A program made the position numbers and the translations under genes. A stretch of DNA of 24,024 nt from a virus. The stretch lies in IMG/VR virus record IMGVR_UViG_3300025030_000414, positions 1-24,024 of that record. One strand, 5' to 3'. The notes beneath the pieces were generated by a model that saw only the letters and a list, made by a program, of their open reading frames with translations, did no database searches and was not told where the DNA came from. How positions within the stretch are numbered: position 1 is the stretch's first letter; each line of letters opens with the position of its first letter. Below are positions 6,381 to 12,663 of this stretch, piece after piece.

Positions 6381-7837
6381 CACTGCGGCCCCTGCCAATA
6401 CGACCGCCCCTGCCCGACGACCGTCGGCGTCGCCATCACCGGCGCGGGTTCCATCAGCACAGCGTTAAACCCGCAGCCGGTAGCGTCTACTTGATCGTCG
6501 TGCTTGCCCGTCGGGAACCCACACAGCTCGCTGATGTATGCTTCGTTCCAGTCGCCACGCAGGAGATAGACGTTGCCAGCCTCACACTGCGCGCGGAACG
6601 GACGGATGCGCGTTTCCTTGTTCCCACTGATCTGCACGCCAGCGTAGTCCACGCCCGCGAGGGTCTTCGTCCGCGCGGCGATGACAGCAACGCCTGCGCT
6701 GCCGCCTTCCTTCTCTTCGCGCTGTGCGCACCCGCGACCGTCCATGTCCGCCGTCTGCTTGATGATGGCGTCTACGACGCCAGGCCCCCACTGTCCCCGC
6801 GTCACCTGCTCAATGAAGAACAGCCCGCGCGCCTCGGCGACCTTCACGCCGCACGTCCAGTCACCGCCGCCGGCCGTCGAGGCCGTATCCCACCCGCGTA
6901 CACGCCGCGCGATGGTGGGCACGGCGTCGATGAACCGGAACCATTCTCGTTTGAACAGGCCACCGCCCTCCGGGGCCGGGCGCTGCTGGTAGAGCGACGC
7001 CCAGTCATACTCGCCCATGCCGGCGCGGCGCCGGTTCAATTCAGGGAGCGGATACTTCGACGGCCACAGGGCGTTACCGACCTGACGATACGCGTCGGCG
7101 ACTTCCGCGATGGCCGGCAGCGAGAGAACCTCCCATTGATCGGCATCCGTGTTCTCCGAGGCGAGCTTCAGCAGCCGCCCCGCCAGGTCGTCTTCGTTCC
7201 ATCGCGTGCAGCACAAAATGATAGCCCCGTCGCTACCGAACTGCCGGGTGGCGAATGCCGACTTGTACCACTCCCAGACACGGTCTCGGTAGACCGGGCT
7301 CTCGGCCTCAGCTCTGTTCTTGATGGGGTCGTCGAGGATGCCGATGTCTGCTGTCTTGCCAGTGATGGGACCGTCGATGCCGGCGGCCACGTAAGAGCCC
7401 CGGCGACCAACGATGTCGAACTGCCCTTGTGTGCGCTTCTCCACGTCACGGGGTTCCCCGAGCCGCGTGCCCGGAAACAGCGTGGCGTATTCCGGGGTGC
7501 TCATGATCTTCTGCACGTCGCGGCTCATGTCCTGCGCCAGGGACATGTTGTAGGAGCAGGCGATGATGCGCACGTCAGGGCGCTTGCCGAACGCGTAGGC
7601 GGGGAACCGACGGCTCACCTGCTCGCTCTTGCCGTTCTGAGGGGGCTCGAAGATCATGAGCCTGCGACACTTGCCGGCAAGCACGCGGTCTAGGGCGGTT
7701 GCGACGAGCTGGTGGTGCCAGGAGATAATGTAGTCAGGAAAGGTGAACGAGGTAAATGTTAGCAGCGTGCGCCGCCCAATCTCTTGTGCGGTAAGCTCAA
7801 TCTCCCGCTCGACGTCTTCGAGTGTAGGCTGTGACAT
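6380..7837 (-). CDS. terL: Terminase large subunit (packaging ATPase/nuclease), 485 aa
   Basis: This is the motor that cuts concatemeric DNA and drives it into the prohead. The ATPase half has a Walker A loop P-P-Q-N-G-K-S (about 65-71), a Walker B with G-I-L-D-D-P (about 166-171) and a coupling motif T-R-W-N-E-D-D-L-A-G (about 211-220). The RNase H-like nuclease half has R-G-W-D-T-A (Asp at about 317) and the terminal H-D-D-Q-V-D-A (about 446-452), matching the Terminase_6C type. The length is complete. Its ATG overlaps the TerS TAA by one base (TAATG). Confidence 0.95.
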   Translation of the reverse strand: MSQPTLEDVEREIELTAQEIGRRTLLTFTSFTFPDYIISWHHQLVATALDRVLAGKCRRLMIFEPPQNGKSEQVSRRFPAYAFGKRPDVRIIACSYNMSLAQDMSRDVQKIMSTPEYATLFPGTRLGEPRDVEKRTQGQFDIVGRRGSYVAAGIDGPITGKTADIGILDDPIKNRAEAESPVYRDRVWEWYKSAFATRQFGSDGAIILCCTRWNEDDLAGRLLKLASENTDADQWEVLSLPAIAEVADAYRQVGNALWPSKYPLPELNRRRAGMGEYDWASLYQQRPAPEGGGLFKREWFRFIDAVPTIARRVRGWDTASTAGGGDWTCGVKVAEARGLFFIEQVTRGQWGPGVVDAIIKQTADMDGRGCAQREEKEGGSAGVAVIAARTKTLAGVDYAGVQISGNKETRIRPFRAQCEAGNVYLLRGDWNEAYISELCGFPTGKHDDQVDATGCGFNAVLMEPAPVMATPTVVGQGRSYWQGPQ

Positions 7838-8220
7838 TAATGAATAGAAGTGCCCGACTCTTCTGTCTCAGTCTCGGATGACGCCGCAGCAGTCTGTCGA
7901 AGTTGACGCGCGAGCGTCACGAGCGCTGCAGCGCGTTCTTCAAGGGCCTGAGCTGAGAGCTTCGTAAGAGGTGTCGTCGTATCCAGGACCTCGACGCGCT
8001 CGACGGGCTTGCCATATGCGTAGTCCCAGAGCTTGCACTCGACAGCCGGCGGCAGTTCGTCCATCAAGATCCGACGCAGTAGACTCTCGCGATACTGCGG
8101 CGTGGCGAGCATCGCGCGACTCAGGAGCTTCGCGGTGAGCTTCGGCGCATCCGCGACAGGCGCGGACGGATTCGACGGATCAGGAACGCCGAGGACTTGC
8201 GGAAGAGTCGGAGCAGCCAC
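7837..8220 (-). CDS. Putative terminase small subunit, 127 aa
   Basis: The position directly before TerL with a one-base overlap is the main argument. The sequence has a central helical region (LTAKLLSRAMLATPQYRESL, then R-I-L-M-D-E-L-P-P-A-V-E) and a C-terminal helix ending in Ser/Thr/Glu, but no clear helix-turn-helix. The marked start is GTG at 8220 and lacks a good ribosome binding site. The frame stays open upstream for about 40 codons without ATG, GTG or TTG, so an unusual start there cannot be ruled out. The function is inferred from context. Confidence 0.6.
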   Translation of the reverse strand: MAAPTLPQVLGVPDPSNPSAPVADAPKLTAKLLSRAMLATPQYRESLLRRILMDELPPAVECKLWDYAYGKPVERVEVLDTTTPLTKLSAQALEERAAALVTLARQLRQTAAASSETETEESGTSIH

Positions 8221-8441
8221 GGAAGAAGTTAATACGCTAGAGCTTGCGAGCGGTCCAGAAAAACTTTCAGGAAATTTCTTGTAACGCGGTCGCTCCGCGC
8301 GGTTACAGTTTCGAGTTACGGGTTTCGAGTAATGACGACAGGTGAGAAATTATTTTGTGACTCTGTAACTCTATTAACTCTTTATAAATCTCTAAGAGAG
8401 GAATAGTAGTTAGTATATTTTCCGTAGTGCTCCAAGAAATC

Positions 8442-8471
8442 CTCGGCTACAAAGAGTTACGAGTTACGGCT
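8442..8471 (+). repeat. Partial copy of the 26-nt intergenic direct repeat
   Basis: This stretch begins ctcggctacaa, is followed by agagttac and then a second gagttacggct. It aligns to the two exact copies at 8622 and 8666 with a few changes and a small deletion. It sits about 180 bases before them on the same strand. Confidence 0.55.
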
Positions 8472-8515
8472 GGCGGTTCTTCGCTGATTCATTAAATCAT
8501 TCTCAATATTCTCCT

Positions 8516-8531
8516 GTAACGCTTCGGTTAC
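8516..8531. repeat. GTAAC/GTTAC inverted repeat
   Basis: A 5-bp perfect inverted repeat (GTAAC and GTTAC) is separated by the hexamer gcttcg. The same pentamers recur through the region, including another inverted pair at about 8281-8305. It could form a small hairpin or be a dimeric protein site. Confidence 0.4.
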
Positions 8532-8621
8532 GCGCTCCGCGTTTTCGCCCGCGTCTTCGCTCACGTTACGCTGAGTTTTCGCCCATAGCCCCTTCTATCG
8601 CGGAGGAAATCAACCGCGAGC

Positions 8622-8647
8622 CTCGGTTACAAGAGTCACAGAGTTAC
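8622..8647 (+). repeat. 26-nt direct repeat, copy A
   Basis: The sequence begins ctcggttacaagagtcac and ends agagttac. It is identical to copy B at 8666-8691, 44 bases downstream. Both copies lie outside genes, in the divergent region. Confidence 0.85.
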
Positions 8648-8665
8648 AAAACTTTTAGCGTGAGT

Positions 8666-8691
8666 CTCGGTTACAAGAGTCACAGAGTTAC
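8666..8691 (+). repeat. 26-nt direct repeat, copy B
   Basis: Identical to copy A, 44 bases upstream; the flanks also share gcg and gag-like bases. The 44-base phase is about four helical turns, so proteins bound to both copies would sit on the same face of the DNA. This would fit an operator or origin iteron. Confidence 0.85.
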
Positions 8692-8769
8692 GGCTCCGAC
8701 CGACGCGCTACCGTCGACCGAAAAAATAGTTCTGGACAAAATAATTTTTTCAGAGAACAGTTTTTCACT

Positions 8770-8781
8770 GGACGTTCGTCC
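8770..8781. repeat. Perfect inverted repeat GGACG-TT-CGTCC
   Basis: A 5-bp perfect inverted repeat with a two-base spacer, 206 bases before the YozE-like start. Only its palindromic form is seen. It may be an operator half of a control site together with the one at 8828. Confidence 0.4.
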
Positions 8782-8827
8782 GACGGATGAGCTAGACTGC
8801 GTAAGAACTACTTGGTGGGCGCTCGAC

Positions 8828-8842
8828 CGGACACCCTGTCCG
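8828..8842. repeat. Perfect inverted repeat CGGACA-CCC-TGTCCG
   Basis: A 6-bp perfect inverted repeat with a three-base spacer. It shares the GGAC/GTCC ends with the palindrome at 8770-8781, about 58 bases away. This would suit a repressor dimer. No repressor gene is visible in the window. Confidence 0.45.
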
Positions 8843-8986
8843 TTCCGAACATCCCGCAAGCTCACGATACGCGACGCCTCCGCGTATCTGTCGGGGCCGA
8901 GTAACTTTCGTATCGAGGTCAGTCACGATCCCACGCCACTCGCGACGACGACGTTACCTGATAGGGGTTGCAGATCGAGGTCAGTT

Positions 8987-9205
8987 ATGAGCCTGTTGTT
9001 CTTCGACTGGCTCCAGACGCAGACCGCTCGCACAGATAGTGTCGGGCAGCTGGCGAAGCACGTCGTCAAGGACAAGCTCTTCCCGCGTCGCGGTAAGCGT
9101 CTGTTTATTTTCCTTCTTCGTTACGAACGCTATCCAGAACAGTATGCCCAGGTGAAGCTCGCACACCGCGAGTGGCGCCGCCTGCGGAAGCAGTCTGAGG
9201 TATAA
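8987..9205 (+). CDS. YozE/SAM-like domain protein, 72 aa
   Basis: The protein reads MSLLFFDWLQTQTARTDSVG, then LAKHV-x-x-D-K-x-F-P-R-R, which matches the YozE_SAM_like pattern (F-x-x-W-L-x-x-Q, R-x-D-x-V-G-x-L-A, D-x-x-F-P). Proteins of this small helical fold are frequent in phages and Gram-positive bacteria; their role is unclear and may be protein or DNA binding. A longer frame from 8660 exists, but the added 109 residues look like translated intergenic DNA. The ATG at 8987 has a gaggt element about 5 bases upstream. It is the first gene of the rightward operon. Confidence 0.75.
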   Translation: MSLLFFDWLQTQTARTDSVGQLAKHVVKDKLFPRRGKRLFIFLLRYERYPEQYAQVKLAHREWRRLRKQSEV

Positions 9206-9217
9206 GGAGCATAGAGC

Positions 9218-9403
9218 ATGAGCACTGACACCACGATGGCCGCGCGTCCGATTAATCCTGACACGAATGAACCAGAAGGTAAGTTCCGTCGCACCGTCCG
9301 CGACATTCTGAACCTAGACCCGTTCACCCGCGACCAGGCCATCTTCGACGCGCTGCGGCGGCTCGTTGACGTGGCGGGCGTGGCCCACGAGGTCCGTTCG
9401 TAA
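9218..9403 (+). CDS. Uncharacterised small protein, 61 aa
   Basis: An AAGGAG ribosome binding site overlaps the end of the previous gene and lies about 9 bases before the ATG. The protein (MSTDTTMAARPINPDTNEPEG at the start, truncated here to its character) is polar, with a central basic helix F-R-R-T-V-R-D-I-L-N-L-D-P-F and a C-terminal helix. No family is recognised. Its position before the primase suggests an early or replication-linked role. Confidence 0.7.
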   Translation: MSTDTTMAARPINPDTNEPEGKFRRTVRDILNLDPFTRDQAIFDALRRLVDVAGVAHEVRS

Positions 9404-9417
9404 CCGTCACCTGCTAA

Positions 9418-9453
9418 GTGACGTCTTGAGTAACGTCTTGAGTTACGTCTTGA
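9418..9453 (+). repeat. Three tandem 12-nt repeats before the primase gene
   Basis: The units are gtgacgtcttga, gtaacgtcttga and gttacgtcttga, followed by a broken fourth (gttaatgacg) that contains the ATG of the primase at 9458. The third base changes between units while the rest is exact. The repeats replace a normal ribosome binding site at this start. They may be iterons of an origin or a translational or transcriptional control site. Confidence 0.85.
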
Positions 9454-9457
9454 GTTA

Positions 9458-11515
9458 ATGACGCCTGACGAGATCGTCGCCGCGTATGTCGCGCAGCACT
9501 ATCCAGTGTTGTTCTGGCCGGCTGTCGCTGACCAGAAGGGGCCGACCGAGAAGAACTGGCAGAAGCGTCCGTATACACTCGCAGACTATACGACTGGTGA
9601 CCGCGTCGGTTTGAAAGTCGGTGGAGAGATCGCGCCGGGGCACTTCCTCCATGATGTCGACATTGACTGGGCGCCGGGCGAACTGCTCACGCGGAACTTG
9701 CTCCCTGCGACATACTTCGCCTTCGGTCGGAAGAGTAAACGTTATTCGCACGCGTTCTATACCCTGCCAGAGGCGCTCGTCTCATATCGGTATGCGGACA
9801 TCGACGACTCGACGTTTATCGAGATTCGCGGAACAGCGCGAGACGGCCACGTCGGGATGCAGACGATGGTGCCGCCAAGTATCTGGAGTAAGAACGGCAC
9901 GCAGGAGCAGCTCACCTTTATCGGCGCACTTGGTTTACCGACGCATCTGCCGCAGGCGTCGCAGTTAAAGCAGCGCGTCTGTCTCGTCGCAATCGGGATG
10001 CTCCTCGCAAAGCACCTCGGGCAGAACGGGTTCGGCCACAACGCGCGACTCGCCTGGAGCGGTTACCTCTTGAGAGCGGGCATTCCGCCTGAAGACTTGA
10101 TCATCATGGGCGAGGCGATGAGCGCCATCTGTAACAACGACGAAGTCGCAGATGTCCGGCGCGTCGTCCAGTCGACGGCAAATAATCTCGCGGCCGAGAA
10201 GGCAAAAATTAAAGGTGGCCCGACGCTCGCGATGGTGCTCGGCATCAACGGGAAAAAGATCCTCGACAGAATTAATGAGTGGCTCGGTCGCGACAGTGAC
10301 TTCGTCCGCAACAAGAAGGGGATCCTCGCCGACAGTCAGGAGAACATCAAGCGCGCAGTGCGACTGCTCGGACACGAGCTGTCGTATAACGCCTTCGCAG
10401 ATAAACTCTTGCTAGATAGTGAGCCACTGGAAGACAGACAGATCAACGAGATGTGGCTCAAGATTGACGAAGAGTATCGCTTCAGACCGACAGCGGTATT
10501 CTTCGAGAAGGTCGTCAAGCGACTCGCGTGGCTGAACCCGTTCCACCCAGTCAAGGACTATCTCGCGACACTGACTTGGGACGGCGTGACGCGTCTCGAA
10601 ACGTGGCTGATTGAGAGCGCGGGCGCGGTCGACTCAGCGTATCTGCGGGCGGTCAGCGCTATCGTGCTTGTTGCAGCCGTCAAGCGCATTAAAGACCCTG
10701 GCTGCAAGTATGACGAGATGCTCGTGCTAGAGTCGTCGCAAGGGCTAAACAAGTCGAGTGCGCTTCGGGCGCTCTGCCCGAACGGTGAGTGGTTCTCAGA
10801 CGACTTGCCGCTGAACGCGTCGTCGAAAGTGCTCATCGAGGCGACGCTCGGGAAGTGGCTCGTCGAGTCTGCGGATCTCGCAGGAAAGCGTAAAGCTGAA
10901 ATCGAGCAGCTGAAAGCCACGCTGTCGCGACAGGTCGATGGGCCGACCAGACTCGCGTATGCGAGACTGCCAGTCGAGCGGCCACGACAGTTCATTATCA
11001 TCGGCACGACGAACTCAGATGCTTACTTGGTCGACCCGACAGGCGCGAGGCGGTTCTGGCCAATCGCGGTGCAAGCATTCGACGTGCCGTGGATCCACGC
11101 GCACCGGGACCAGCTCTGGGCAGAGGCTGTGGTGCGAGAGCTGCGCGGGGACAGTATCCGTTTGCCGGAGAGTCTCTGGCCAAGTGCGACCGTCGAACAA
11201 GAGCAGCGACGCGAGGTCGACTCGTGGGAAGACCAGCTGCGCGCGTTCGCGCTCGCAGCAGCACTCGACGGAGACAACCGCCGTCGTATTACAACAGATG
11301 CGCTCTACGGAGCGCTGAGCATCCCACTGGAACGCCGCGACCGGAGCAGCTCACTTCGGATCGCGGAGATCATGCGCAGGCTCGGGTTCCGAAGAGTATC
11401 TGTGCGCCCCGTCGGATGCGAGGTCCAGCGTGGCTATGTCACTGAGTATCCTGACTTGCTGGAACTCTCCGAGCCTGACGGCGTTGGTGGGCCCGGCGAG
11501 TTGGCGCCGTTTTGA
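9458..11515 (+). CDS. PrimPol-VapE primase-helicase fusion, 685 aa
   Basis: The N-terminal 250 residues form a bifunctional primase-polymerase (archaeo-eukaryotic primase fold): the acidic metal site D66-V-D-I-D70, S-H-A-F at about 97-100, and E-I-R-G followed by Q-T-M-V-P-P-S (about 122-141). The C-terminal part is a VapE/VirE-type SF3-like ATPase: D-Y-L-A-T-L-T-W-D-G, a P-loop E-S-S-Q-G-L-N-K-S-S (Lys at about 432), and the diagnostic G-T-T-N-S-D-A-Y-L-x-D-P-T-G-A-R-R-F-W-P from about 515. It should prime and unwind phage DNA, working with the downstream family A polymerase and clamp. It is full length and preceded by the tandem repeat. Confidence 0.92.
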   Translation: MTPDEIVAAYVAQHYPVLFWPAVADQKGPTEKNWQKRPYTLADYTTGDRVGLKVGGEIAPGHFLHDVDIDWAPGELLTRNLLPATYFAFGRKSKRYSHAFYTLPEALVSYRYADIDDSTFIEIRGTARDGHVGMQTMVPPSIWSKNGTQEQLTFIGALGLPTHLPQASQLKQRVCLVAIGMLLAKHLGQNGFGHNARLAWSGYLLRAGIPPEDLIIMGEAMSAICNNDEVADVRRVVQSTANNLAAEKAKIKGGPTLAMVLGINGKKILDRINEWLGRDSDFVRNKKGILADSQENIKRAVRLLGHELSYNAFADKLLLDSEPLEDRQINEMWLKIDEEYRFRPTAVFFEKVVKRLAWLNPFHPVKDYLATLTWDGVTRLETWLIESAGAVDSAYLRAVSAIVLVAAVKRIKDPGCKYDEMLVLESSQGLNKSSALRALCPNGEWFSDDLPLNASSKVLIEATLGKWLVESADLAGKRKAEIEQLKATLSRQVDGPTRLAYARLPVERPRQFIIIGTTNSDAYLVDPTGARRFWPIAVQAFDVPWIHAHRDQLWAEAVVRELRGDSIRLPESLWPSATVEQEQRREVDSWEDQLRAFALAAALDGDNRRRITTDALYGALSIPLERRDRSSSLRIAEIMRRLGFRRVSVRPVGCEVQRGYVTEYPDLLELSEPDGVGGPGELAPF

Positions 11516-11608
11516 CGGTGGACTGGACAGACGACACGGTGATGTATAGACTCCGAACTAGTCGCGTATGGTGCGCGACACCGTTACTCACTTTAGAAGA
11601 GGTATATC

Positions 11609-11923
11609 GTGACCCTGACTTTCAAGGCGCTCAGCAAGAACGGAAAGACCGCGTTTTACACCGGCGCAGCGAACGTGCTTCGGTTCCCTGTCAACGCGTT
11701 CCTCAACAAGAAGGCGCCGTCGAGCATCGAGGTCGAAGGGGACTTCGCGGAAGCGGTGGCTGCGAAGCCGGTCCTGACCCCCGAAGAGAAGGCCGCGAAG
11801 GTCGCCGCTGCGAAGGCAGCGCGCGCCGCGAAGCCGAAGCCGACCCTCGCCGAGAAGATCGCCGCGCGGGAAGCCGCGCTCGCGAAGCTCAAGGCGCAGG
11901 CTGCGGCCGACGCCACGATGTAA
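11609..11923 (+). CDS. Lys/Ala-rich protein with small N-terminal domain, 104 aa
   Basis: A GTG start follows an agaggt element. The first half (about 1-50) looks like a compact beta domain (LTFKALSKNGKTAFYTG, then N-V-L-R-F-P-V-N-A-F-L-N). The second half is a Lys/Ala helix (EEKAAKVAAAKAARAAKPKP), a style seen in histone-H1-like or DNA-bridging proteins. A TTG frame beginning at the primase stop overlaps it but reads as frame-shifted Arg/Gly sequence. A terminator follows directly. The tail suggests nucleic acid binding; the function is unknown. Confidence 0.75.
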   Translation: MTLTFKALSKNGKTAFYTGAANVLRFPVNAFLNKKAPSSIEVEGDFAEAVAAKPVLTPEEKAAKVAAAKAARAAKPKPTLAEKIAAREAALAKLKAQAAADATM

Positions 11924-11940
11924 CACCTGCTCATCCAGTA

Positions 11941-11980
11941 GACCGACCGGGCACCTGCTTGGTCGGTCATTTTCTTTGTT
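11941..11980 (+). terminator. Candidate rho-independent terminator
   Basis: A perfect 8-bp stem, GACCGACC (11941-11948) and GGTCGGTC (11961-11968), encloses a 12-base loop and is followed by attttctttgtt. It lies just after the stop of the Lys/Ala-rich gene and before the next ribosome binding site. It would separate the primase unit from the methyltransferase-polymerase unit, or act as a partial attenuator. Confidence 0.7.
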
Positions 11981-11995
11981 CCCGAAAGAGGAGCG

Positions 11996-12148
11996 ATGTC
12001 GAAGCATAATCACCGCCCCAAACCATCTGCCGGAACGCGTCTCACCGCACGTCAGCGTGCGTTGAAGAAACGCGCCAGCCCGTCTGGACAGCGCCGTCGT
12101 GAACGACGTCTGTTCTTGCAGAAGGTCGAGTCTGAGGTCACCTCCTGA
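11996..12148 (+). CDS. Very basic small protein, 50 aa
   Basis: AAAGAGGAG lies just before the ATG. The chain (MSKHNHRPKPSAGTRLTARQ, then R-A-L-K-K-R-A and G-Q-R-R-R-E-R-R-L) is strongly basic and ends in a short acidic helix. It has no recognised family; a nucleic acid-binding role is inferred from charge. It overlaps the methyltransferase start region, and its stop TGA may also serve translational coupling. It is the first gene after the terminator. Confidence 0.7.
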   Translation: MSKHNHRPKPSAGTRLTARQRALKKRASPSGQRRRERRLFLQKVESEVTS

Positions 12149-12663
12149 TACAGCGTTATCGCGTCCTCGTCGCGGACCCGCCGTGGTCATATCGTGATGC
12201 GCTGCCTGGTCCAGGACGCGGCGCAGTGAAGCACTACGGAACAATGACGACTAGCGAGATATGCAGGTTCCCGCTTCCGCCTATGTATTTCGACAGCACA
12301 CTGTTTCTCTGGCGTGTCGCCGCGCTCCAGCATGAGGCGCTGCAGGTGCTCGACGCGTGGGACTTCCAACTAAAGGCAGAGTTGGTCTGGAAGAAACTAA
12401 CGCGCACCGGCAAACGGCACTTCGGCATGGGGCATCACGTCCGCGCTGAGCATGAGACCTGCCTGATTGCGACAAGCGGGAGACCTGCGACGCTAAACAA
12501 ATCTGTGCGGTCGATCTTCGAGGCGCCAACTGGCGTGCACTCGGAAAAACCAGAGGCGTTCTTTCGGATTGTAGAACGGCTCCGTGAAGGCCCATACTGC
12601 GAACTGTTCGCGCGGAGACAACGCCCTGGGTGGACGTGCCTCGGACTGGAAGCGAATGGATAA
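12145..12663 (+). CDS. MT-A70 family adenine-N6 methyltransferase, about 172 aa
   Basis: The D-P-P-W-S-Y catalytic motif (at about residues 11-16 if CTG starts the gene), T-L-F-L-W-R and the end motif with Glu-Leu-Phe-Ala-Arg identify an MT-A70 enzyme, which methylates adenine N6 in DNA or RNA. Such proteins are common in phages and protect DNA against restriction. No ATG, GTG or TTG lies in frame between the stop at 12133 and D-P-P-W. The best start is CTG at 12145, overlapping the upstream TGA (CTGA), with gaggt 6 bases before; ATA at 12148 is the alternative. An in-frame ATG at 12226 would lose the catalytic motif. Confidence 0.85.
   Translation: MIQRYRVLVADPPWSYRDALPGPGRGAVKHYGTMTTSEICRFPLPPMYFDSTLFLWRVAALQHEALQVLDAWDFQLKAELVWKKLTRTGKRHFGMGHHVRAEHETCLIATSGRPATLNKSVRSIFEAPTGVHSEKPEAFFRIVERLREGPYCELFARRQRPGWTCLGLEANG

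Larger units (their letters stand above)
8221..8986. promoter_or_regulatory. Divergent intergenic control region (about 770 nt)
   Basis: No convincing gene lies between TerS on the minus strand and the YozE-like gene on the plus strand. The stretch is AT-rich compared with its surroundings and contains many GTTAC/GTAAC pentamers on both strands. It holds a 26-base direct repeat with a third partial copy (given separately), an inverted GTAAC-6-GTTAC at 8516-8531, and two short perfect inverted repeats at 8770-8781 and 8828-8842. A 12-base core (atcgaggtcagt) recurs near 8914 and 8973, the second just before the YozE-like start. Divergent promoters, operators or a replication origin are plausible. 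No strong -35/-10 pair was picked out. Confidence 0.55.

Noticed and set aside
6233-7693. Long plus-strand frame of 486 codons opposite terL
   Set aside because: TerL motifs on the minus strand are unambiguous; the plus frame is Arg/His/Val-rich shadow sequence without a domain.
8660-8986. N-terminal extension of the YozE-like protein
   Set aside because: The extra 109 residues are encoded by the repeat and palindrome region, lack domain character, and a good start exists at 8987.
11512-12009. 165-codon frame starting with TTG at the primase stop
   Set aside because: It overlaps the Lys/Ala-rich gene in another frame and most of it is Arg/Gly-rich frame-shifted sequence. Only its first 32 codons lie outside that gene.
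12584-12655. Upstream extension of the cytosine methyltransferase
   Set aside because: The extra 24 codons overlap the MT-A70 gene and add nothing recognisable; the ATG at 12656 is closer to a ribosome binding site and to the conserved motif I.
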